Assembly (NCBI GenBank): GCA_964649825.1 | Contig: CAZYQW010000072.1 | Span: 1 to 10,923, forward strand | Reading direction: 5' to 3' | From: CAZYQW01 sp964649825 | GTDB lineage: Bacteria; Planctomycetota; B15-G4; JADJEK01 | DNA: 10,923 nt | Shown: in pieces, positions 1 to 9,000 of the stretch | Layout: every line of letters begins with the position of its first letter | Numbering within the stretch: position 1 is the first letter of the stretch | Position numbers and translations under genes: made by a program | The notes under the pieces: model-generated | What the model saw: the letters and a program-made list of their open reading frames with translations, nothing else | Databases searched by the model: none | Told to the model about the DNA's origin: nothing

Positions 1-69
1 GCCGCCATCGACGCCGCCGCGAAGACGACCGCCCTCGCGCCGATCCCGCGCGTCGGCCGCGACGACGAC
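1..69 (+). other. C-terminal tail of an upstream carrier (T) domain and T-C linker
   Basis: The first residues (AAIDAAAKTTALAPIPRV) line up with the ends of T1 (AARVDAAPRRAADPIPRV) and T2 (AARVDAATRRVLAPIPRT), that is, the last helix of a carrier domain followed by an Ala/Pro-rich linker with an 'APIPR' motif. Inference: a T domain lies immediately upstream, so C1 receives its donor in cis from a preceding module rather than being a starter C domain. The linker resemblance suggests that the upstream module belongs to the same lineage as modules I and II. The carrier serine itself is outside the window. Confidence 0.75.
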
Positions 70-3000
70 CTCCCGCTCTCCTTCGCCCAGGAGCGCCTCT
101 GGTTTCTGCAGCAGTTGAACCCGGAGTCGGCCGCGTACCACCTGCCGCTCGTCGTCCGCCTCGTCGGCCGGCTCGACGTCGACGCGCTCCGCGCCGCGCT
201 CGTCGACCTCGGCGAGCGCCACGACTCGCTCCGCACGGTGTTCCGCGTACGCGACGGCGAGCCGTACGCGACGGTGCTCGCCAACGACTCCGTCGTCCTC
301 CCCCTCACGGTCGAGTCGACGGCGGACGACGCCGTCATCCGCCGCACCGTCCTCGAGCCGTTCGACCTCGCTCGCGGGCCGCTGTTCCGCGCGGTCCTCC
401 TTCGCGACGGCGAGGACGAGCACCGCCTCGTCGTCGTCCTCCACCACATGGTCGCGGACGGCTGGTCGCTCGGAATCATCGCCTCCGAGTGGAGCGAGGC
501 GTACGCGCGGCGCATCCATGGCGAGGCGCCCGCATGGGACCCCCTTCCGGTGCAGCTCCAGGACGCGGCGGCGTGGGAGCGCGGCGTCCTGACCGACGAA
601 CGGCTCGCGGAGGAGCTCGCCTACTGGCGGGAGCGGCTCGCCGGCATCCCGCGGCACCTCGAGCTTCCGACCGATCGACCGCGGCCCGCGACGATGACCG
701 GCCGCGGCGCTCGCCTCGACTTCACGATCGCGCCGCACCTGTCGCGCCGCCTGCGCCGGCTCGCGCGCGACCTGGACGCGACCCTGTACTCGGTGCTGCT
801 CGCCGCGTTCCAGTCGTACCTGGCGCGCATCACCGGACAGACGGACGTCGTCGTCGGCAGCGCGCTCGCGCACCGTCCACGACCCGAGCTCGAGGGGATC
901 GTCGGCATGCTCGTGAACACGCTCGTCCTGCGCGCGCGCGTCGACGACGACCCGGCGTTCAGCGACCTCGTCCGTCGCACGCGCGACGAGGTCGTCGACG
1001 CCCTGGCCCACGTCGACGTCCCGTTCGAGGTGCTCGTGCGCGAGCTCGATTCCGTGCGCGACCCGAGCCACCCGCCGATCTTCCAGGTCGCGTTCGAGAT
1101 GCAGAACGTGCCGCGCGACGCCGCGCCGTTCGCGGACGTGCGCGTCGAGACGCTCGACCTCGAGTTCTCCGGATCGCGGTTCGACATGAGCCTGGGCGTC
1201 GACGATCGACACGAAGGGCTGCGCGCCTCGTTCGAGTACAACGTCGACCTCTTCGACCGCTCGACCGTCGAACGCTGGTGGCGTGGATACACCGGCGTCC
1301 TGGACGCGGTCGTCGCGGATCCGGACCGTGCCGTCTTCGACCTCCCGGTGCTCGACGTCGACGATCGACACCGGATGCTCGTCGAATGGAACCGAACCGA
1401 CGCCCCGTTCGATCGCGACGCGCGCGTCATCGACCTCGTCCGGCGCCAGGCCGGCCGCCGCCCTCACGCCGTCGCGCTCCGCCACGAAGGCCGCGCGTGG
1501 ACGTACGACGAGCTGCTCCGCCGATCCCGCCGCGTGGCGCGCGCGCTGATCGCCGACGACGTCGCCCCCGGCCACCTCGTCGGCGTTCGCATGCGACGCG
1601 GCGCCGACATGGTCGTCGCCGTCCTCGCGATCTGGGCCGTGCGCGCCGCGTTCGTGCCGCTCGACCCGCGGTATCCATCCGACCGGCTCGAGTTCATCGA
1701 GCGCGACTCCGGCGCGCGGCTGGTCCTGGACGACGCGTGGTTCGACGCGCGGTCCGGTTGGATCGACGACGCGAGCGACGACCCGCTCGACGGCGTGCTC
1801 GACCGGGACGCGTCGTCGATGGACGTGGCCGACGTCTACTACACGTCCGGCTCGACGGGGCGGCCGAAGGGCGTGCGCGTTTGCCACCGGAACCTCGTCA
1901 ACCTCCTCGCCTCGCTGGCGCGGGAACCGGGCTTCTGCGAGCAGGACCACCTCGCCGCGGTCACGTCGCTGTCGTTCGACATCTCTCTCCTCGAGCTCTT
2001 CCTGCCGCTCACGACTGGTGGAACGGTGACGATCGCGCCGGACGACGTCGTCGTCGACGCGCGCCGGCTCGGCGCGCTCCTGGACGACCCCGCCGTCACC
2101 TTCGTCCAGGCGACGCCCGCGACGTGGCGCATGCTGCGTATCGCGGGCTGGTGCACGCGGCCCGAGCTCACGATCCTCTGCGGCGGCGAGCCGCTCCCGA
2201 CCGACGTCGCGCGGCACCTGCTCGACGGCGGCGCGGCGCTCTACAACGTCTACGGCCCGACGGAGACCACGGTCTGGTCGACGCTCGCGCGCATCGACGC
2301 CGCGGACGACGTGACGATCGGACGACCGCTCGCCAACACGCGCGTTTACGTCGTCGACGAGCGCGGCGCGCTGGCGCCGCTCGGCACCCCCGGCGAGCTC
2401 TGGATCGGCGGCGAAGGGGTCGCGCTCGGATACCACGCGCGCCCCGAGCTCGACCGCGAGCGGTTCCTGACCGATCCGTTCGCGCCGCCGTCGACCTCGT
2501 CCGACCTGCCGCCGCGCGTCTACCGGACCGGCGATCGCGTCCGCTGGCTCGCCGACGGACGCCTGCGTCACCTCGGACGGCTCGACGATCAGGTCAAGCT
2601 CCGCGGCCACCGCATCGAGCTTGGCGAGGTCGAGGCGCGCCTCCGCGAGCATCCGAGCGTCGAGGACGCGGTCGTCCTGCTGCGTGACGACCACGGCGAC
2701 GCACGGCTCGTCGGCTACGTCGTGCTCCTGGACGAGGCAACCCTCGACGAGAACGACCTGACGCGCTTCCTGTCGGAGTCGCTGCCGCTCGTGTTCGTCC
2801 CGTCGGCGTTCGTCGCGATCGCGGCGGTGCCGACCCTGCCGAACGGCAAGGTCGACCGCCGCTCCCTCCCCGCGCCGGATCGTCCGTCCGTCGATCTGGA
2901 CGCGCCGCCGGCCACGCCGACCGAGGCACGGATCGTGGCGATCGTGGCCAACCTCCTCGGCCTCGATGGAGCCATCGGCCGGAACGCCGACTTCTTCCTG

Positions 3001-6000
3001 CTCGGCGGTCATTCGTTGCTGGCGACGCGCCTGATGGCTCGGATCGAGTCCGAGCTCGGAGTCGTTCTCCCGATCCGCGACGTGTTCGACGCGCCGAAGC
3101 TGAAGGACCTCGCCGCGCGCGTCGACGCCGCGCCGCGGCGTGCCGCCGATCCGATTCCGCGCGTCCCCCGCGATCGGCCCATCCCGCTCTCGTTCGCGCA
3201 GGAACGGGTGTGGTTCCTCGACCGCATGGCGCCCAGGAACGCGGCGTACCACCTCGGCGGCGCGCTGCGGCTGGTCGGGAACGTCGACGTCGATCTCCTG
3301 CGGCGCTCGTTCGAACGGACGATCGCGCGCCACGAGGCGCTGCGGACCGTCATCGTCGAACGCGACGGCGTGCCGGAGCAACGCATCCTCCCGGCCGCGG
3401 AGCTCCCGATCCCCGTCGACGATCTGGGCGACGCGCCGGCCGGGGAGCAGGACGCGGCGGTTCTCGAGCACGCGGAGACGGAGCTGCGCCGGCCGTTCGA
3501 TCTCGCGACGGAGCGTCCGCTTCGCGCTCGGCTCCTCCGGCTCGCCGAGGACGAAGCGGTGCTCGTCGTCGTCGTCCACCACGTGGCCGCCGACGGCGGA
3601 TCCCTCGCCGTCCTCGTGGACGAGCTCGTCCGCACGTACGCCGCGCTCGACGCCGGCGAGGAGCCCGGTCTCGATGACCTGGCCCTGCAGTGGGCGGACG
3701 TCGCGGCGTGGGAGCGAGGGCCGTCGTCCGCGGAGGCGCGCGCGCGCGACCTCGCGTTCTGGCTCGAGCATCTCGCCGGGGCACCGCCCGCGATCGAGCT
3801 CCCGACGGACCGGCCCCGTCCAGCGGTCTCCTCGTATCGCGGCCGGCGCGTGCGCTTCGCGTGGGACGCGGCCCGCTCCGAGCGACTCCGGGCCGCGGCA
3901 CGCTCGTTCCGCGTCACTCCGTTCGTGCTCCTCCTCGCGGGGTTCGAGGCATATCTCGCCCGGATCACGGGGCAGCGAGACCTCGTGGTCGGGACGACCG
4001 TCGCCGGGCGCAACCGCGTCGAGCTCGAGCGAGTGATCGGGTTCCTGGCCCGGACGCTCGCGCTGCGCGCGCGCTTCGACGACGATCCGACGTTCGCCGC
4101 GCTCATCGCGCGCGTGGCGGACGCGGTGATCGACGCGCAGGAGCACCAGGCGCTTCCGTTCGAGGAGCTCGTGACCGCCCTCAATCCGGTGCGCGACCGG
4201 TCGCGCTCGCCGATCTTCCAGGTCGCCTTCGAGATGCAGCACCCGCCGCTGGTCGCGACGGACGAGCGCGGCCTCGACGACCTCGCGGTCGAGCCGATCG
4301 ACCTCCAGGCGTCGACGTCCCGTTTCGACCTGAGCGTCGCGATCGAGGACGGCGACGGCCCCCTCGCGGGGACCGTCGAGTACTCGACCGACCTGTTCGA
4401 CGACGCGACGATCGAGCGCTGGTGGCGGGGATTCACCGACCTGCTCGACCGGGCGATCGCCGAGCCGGATCGACCCGTGCTCGACCACGCCGTCTTCGAC
4501 GACGCCGACCGCCGCCGCCTCGACGAGTGGAACCGCACCGACGTGCCGTTCGATCGTGACGTCCGCGTCGTCGACCTGTTCGAGAAGCAGGCGCGCCGCG
4601 TCCCCGGAGCGATCGCGATCCGTTACCGGGACGAGCGCCGGCACTACGGCGAGGTCGCGCGGCGTTCGCGGCGCCTCGCGCGTGTCCTGATCGCCCGAGG
4701 GATCGGCGCGGGAGACCGAATCGGCGTGCGCCTGCCTCGTGGTCCGGACCTCGTCGTCGCGATCCTCGGCGTCTGGTCCGCCGGTGCCGCGTTCGTGCCG
4801 CTCGACCCGCGCTTCCCGGAGGACCGGCTTCGGTTCATCGAGGAGGACTCGGGCGCGAGGCTCGTGCTCGACGAGGACCTCCTCGCGGAGCTCGCGGACG
4901 AGATCGAGGCGGCCGACGCGTCGCCGCTCGACCACGTCGCGGCGGCGGGCGGCGCGAGCCGCGTCGCCGACGTCTACTACACGTCCGGCTCGACGGGACG
5001 ACCGAAGGGGGTCCGGATCTCGCACCGGAACCTGGTCAACCTCCTCTCCTCGATGGCTCGCGTGCCGGGCTTCACGGAACGCGACTGCCTTCTCGCGCTG
5101 ACGTCGCCTTCGTTCGACATCGCGCTCCTCGAGCTCCTGCTCCCGCTCGTCGCGGGCGGTTCGGTGACGATCGCGGACGACGACGACGTCCGCGACGCAC
5201 GGCGTCTCGCCGCCCTCCTCGACGACGCCGCGATCACCGTCGCGCAGGCGACGCCGTCGACGTGGCGCATGCTCGCGATCGCCGGATGGAAGCCGCGGCC
5301 CGGCCTCTCCATCCTCTGCGGCGGCGAAACGCTTCCACCGGACCTCGCGCGCTTCCTGCTCGACGGCGGCGGCGTCGTCTACAACCTCTACGGACCGACC
5401 GAGACGACGATCTGGTCGACGCTGGATCGCGTGACGGACGCGGAGCGCGTCACTATCGGTCGACCCATCGACAACACGCGCGCGTACGTCGTGGACGAAC
5501 GCGGCAGGCTCGTCCCGATCGGCACGCCGGGCGAGCTGTGGATCGGCGGCGACGGGGTGGGGATCGGCTACCTCGATCGCCCCGAGCTCGACCGCGCGCG
5601 TTTCCGCGACGACCCGTTCGTCGAGACGGGCTCACCCGCGCCGCACGGCCGCGTCTACTGCACGGGCGACCGCGTGCGCTGGCTCGCCGACGGCCGAATC
5701 GAGCACCTCGGCCGTCTCGACGATCAAGTCAAGCTGCGCGGTCATCGCGTCGAGCTCGGCGAGATCGAGGTCCGGCTGCGCCAGCACGCCTCGGTCCGCG
5801 ACGCGGTCGTGGGGCTCCGCCGTGACCAGGACGAACCGACCCTCGTGGGCTACGTGGTGCTCGCCGGCGGCGATCCGCGTGCGGCCGCGTTCGACGCCGG
5901 CGAGCTGTCGCGGTTCCTTGCGGAGACCCTGCCCGCGGTCTACGTCCCGTCCGCGTTCGTGGTGCTCGAGGCACTCCCGACTCTGCCGAACGGCAAGATC

Positions 6001-9000
6001 GACCGCAACGCGCTCGCGCTCATCGACGGGCGCGGAGTGGGCGACGCGCGCGAAGCCGCGGCCGGGGCGGCGCCGCGCGGAGAGACCGAGCGGCGGCTGG
6101 CGTCGTTCTATGCCGACCTGCTGCGGGTCGACTCGGTCGATCGCGACGCCGACTTCTTCGCGCTGGGCGGGCACTCGCTGCTCGCGACCCGGCTCATCGC
6201 GCGCATCGAGGCCGACCTCGACGCCGCGCTGCCGATCGCCGACGTCTTCGATCATCCCCGGTTGAAGGACCTCGCCGCCCGCGTGGACGCGGCGACTCGC
6301 CGCGTGCTCGCACCGATCCCCCGGACGTCGCGGATCGGACGGCTGCCGCTGTCGTTCACCCAGGAGCGCCTGTGGTTCCTGCAGCGCCTCGATCCCGACT
6401 CGTCGGAGTACAACATGACGCTCGCGCTCGACCTGCGCGGGCGGATCGACGCCGGCGCGATGCGGAAGGCGTTCGAGGTGCTGGCCGGGAGGCACGAGAT
6501 CCTCCGCGCGCGCTTCCGGGAGGACGCGGGCGAGCCGTACGTCGTCGTCGCCGACGAAGCCGGGATCTCGTTCCCTCCGGTCCGACCCTGCCGCTCCGAG
6601 GACCTCCGGCGCCGCGTGCTCGAGGTCGCCCACGAGCCGTTCGACCTCGCGAACGGACCACTCCTTCGGGTCGTGCTGCTCCGCATCGACGAGAATCATC
6701 ACGTCCTCGTCCTCGCCATGCATCACGTCGTCTCGGACGGAGTCTCGCTGGCGATCCTGCTCGACGAGCTGGCGCACGCGTACGCGGGGCGCGATCGCGG
6801 CTTCGCCGCCGAGCCGCCGGCCCTCCAGTTCGCCGACGTCGCCGCTTGGCAGCGGGCCATGCTTCAGGGGGAACGGCTCGAGGTCGAGCTCGCGTACTGG
6901 CGCGCCCGGCTCTCCGGCGCCCCGGCGACGACGGAGCTGCCGACCGATCGCGCCCGTCCCGCCGTCAAGACGAGCCGCGGAGTCGCACGCCGCTATCGCG
7001 TCGGCCGCGAGGTCGCGGCCCGCGTGCGGGCGCTGGCCCGAGACGCTCGGACGACGCCGTTCGTCACGCTGCTCGCCGCGTTGAAGCTGCTCCTCGCGCG
7101 TTGGACCGGCGAGCCAGACGTCGTGGTCGGCACGGCGATCGCAAACCGCGACCGGGTCGAGACCGAGCGGATGCTCGGCCCGTTCGTGAACACGCTCGCG
7201 CTCCGCACCGACCTGCGCGAGGCCGCGACGTTCTCCGACGCGCTCGCCGCCGTTCGCGGCACGGTGATGGAGGCGTTCGAGCACTCCCACGTGCCGTTCG
7301 AGGCGATCGTCGACGCCGCCGGCGTCCGGCGGGATCCGAGCCGCACGCCGCTCTTCCAGGTGTTCTTCGACGCGGGCGACGCCGCCGGCGCCATGGGCGG
7401 CACCACCGCGCCGTCCCTCGGACTCGACGACCTCGTCGTGACGCCGCTCGATCTCGACCTCGGGGTCGCGCGGTTCGACCTCTCGATCCTCGTGGGCGAG
7501 GCCGGCGAAGACGGAATCGACCTGACGCTCGACGCGAACGCGGACTTGTTCGACCCCGATACCCTCGATCGGACGTTCGCTCGATTCGAGACCCTGCTCG
7601 ACGCCGTCACGGCGTCTCCGCGGTCACCGCTCCGGGAGCTCGCTTGGATCCCCGCCGACGAGCGAACGCTCCTGCTCGAGACGTGGAACCGGACGAGCGC
7701 ACCGGTGCCCGAGGGTGGCGACGCGTGTTCCCGCTTCGAGGCGGCCGCGCGCGCCCACGGCGAGCGCGTCGCGATCCAGGACGGCGACGTCCGCGTCACG
7801 TACCGGCAGCTCGACGAGCGCGCGAACCGTCTCGCTTCCGTCCTCGCGGACGAGGGCGTGGGGCCCGATCGCGTCGTCGCCGTCCTGCTGCCGCGCGGGG
7901 TCGACGCGCTCGTGTCGATCCTCGCGATCTGGAAGGCCGGCGGCGCGTACCTGCCGATCGATCCCGGCGATCCGGAACCGCGCCGCGCGTTCATCCGCGA
8001 CGACGCCGGCGCCGCCGTCGCGCTGACGCCCGAGGTCCTCGAGGATTGGCGCCGGCGCGTCGACGACGCCTCGGCCGCGCCGCCGCCGCGAGCGACCCGG
8101 CCGGATCACCTTGCGTACGTGATCTACACGTCAGGATCGACCGGTCGTCCGAAGGGCGTCCTGGTCGAGCACGGGGCGCTCGCGAACCACGTCGAGTGGG
8201 TCCGGCTCGCGTACGACCTCGACGAGCACGACCGCTTCCTGCTCCGCACGCCGCTCGGGTTCGACGCGTCGATCTGGGAGATCGTCCATCCGCTCGCGGC
8301 CGGCGCCGCGTTGATCGTCGCTCCGCCCGGCGCGCAGCGCGACCCCGCCTCCCTCTTCGAGCTCGCGGAGCGGACCGGCGCGACGGTGGTGCAGACGGTG
8401 CCGTCGCTCCTCCGTACCTGGCTCGACGAGCCGCGGTTCGATCGCTGTCGCACGCTGCGCCACGTCATCTGCGCCGGTGAGCCTTTGACCTCGGCGCTCG
8501 CGCGTCGCTTCCACGCCCGCTGCCGCGCCGCGGGCATCGACGCCGCGCTCCACAACCTCTACGGGCCGACGGAGGCGTGCATCGACGCGACGGCGCACCG
8601 CTGCGAGGACCCCGGCGAGGGAGCCGACTTCCCGATGCCGATCGGGCGACCGATCACGAACGTCCGTGCGTACGTCGTCGACGACCGGCTCGAACCCCGC
8701 CCCATCGGCGCGCCCGGCGAGCTCCTGATCGGCGGCGCGGGCCTCGCGCGCGGCTACCTCGGACGACCCGAGTCGACGGCCGAACGGTTCGTGTCGACCG
8801 AGCTCGATCCCGGCGGCCGCGTCTACCGGACCGGCGACCGGGCGCGCTGGCGCGCCGACGGAACGCTCGAGTTCCTCGGTCGAGTCGACGACCAGGTCAA
8901 GGTTCGGGGCTGCCGCGTCGAACCAGGCGAGGTCGAGGCCGCGCTGCGGGAGGTCGACGGCGTGAAGGAATCGGTCGTGCTCGCGATCGACGACCGCCTC

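Larger units (their letters stand above)
70..3132 (+). repeat. Module-length paralogous repeat, copy 1 (C1-A1-T1)
   Basis: The complete C-A-T unit of module I is paralogous to that of module II (3181-6297). Shared, otherwise uncommon strings run along the whole unit: PLSFAQER, PIFQVAFEMQ, EWNRTDxPFDRD, VADVYYTSGSTGRPKGVR, HRNLVNLL, FDIxLLEL, QATPxTWRML, ILCGGExLP, LDDQVKLRGHR, ADFFxLGGHSLLATRL and LKDLAARVDAA. Third codon positions differ widely, so the duplication is not very recent. Identity has not been computed. Confidence 0.8.
3181..6297 (+). repeat. Module-length paralogous repeat, copy 2 (C2-A2-T2)
   Basis: This is the second copy of the C-A-T unit described for 70-3132, in direct tandem and in frame. 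It has the same domain order, nearly the same length and the same predicted specificity (glycine). The main differences are the C5 motif of C2, the A7 motif of A2 and variable segments between A2 and A3 motifs and between A8 and A10. Confidence 0.8.

Noticed and set aside
489..2687. A 732-codon + strand frame, and another at 6372-8480 (702 codons)
   Set aside because: Both are out of frame with the motif-bearing frame, and their translations are extremely Arg/Ala/Pro-rich with no domain motifs. They are shadows of C1-A1 and C3-A3.
3577..4056. C2 as a dead or degenerate condensation domain, or as an epimerization domain
   Set aside because: HHxxxDG is intact, the domain has normal length and sits between T1 and A2 as a C domain should. 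E domains follow a T domain and are followed by another C domain, which is not the case here.
5632..7290. A 552-codon open frame on the - strand, plus other long - strand frames at 3009-4538 and 9352-10899
   Set aside because: They lie opposite intact NRPS domains, show no recognisable family, have low-complexity Arg/Asp/Glu-rich or Ser/Arg-rich composition, and are expected from GC-rich coding DNA with few A/T bases to make stops.
8263..8586. A3 as a phenylalanine-activating domain
   Set aside because: Only DAW and the IA pair match the Phe code. Gln at the 278 position and Asp at the 331 position do not fit an aromatic pocket and match a Gln-type code better.
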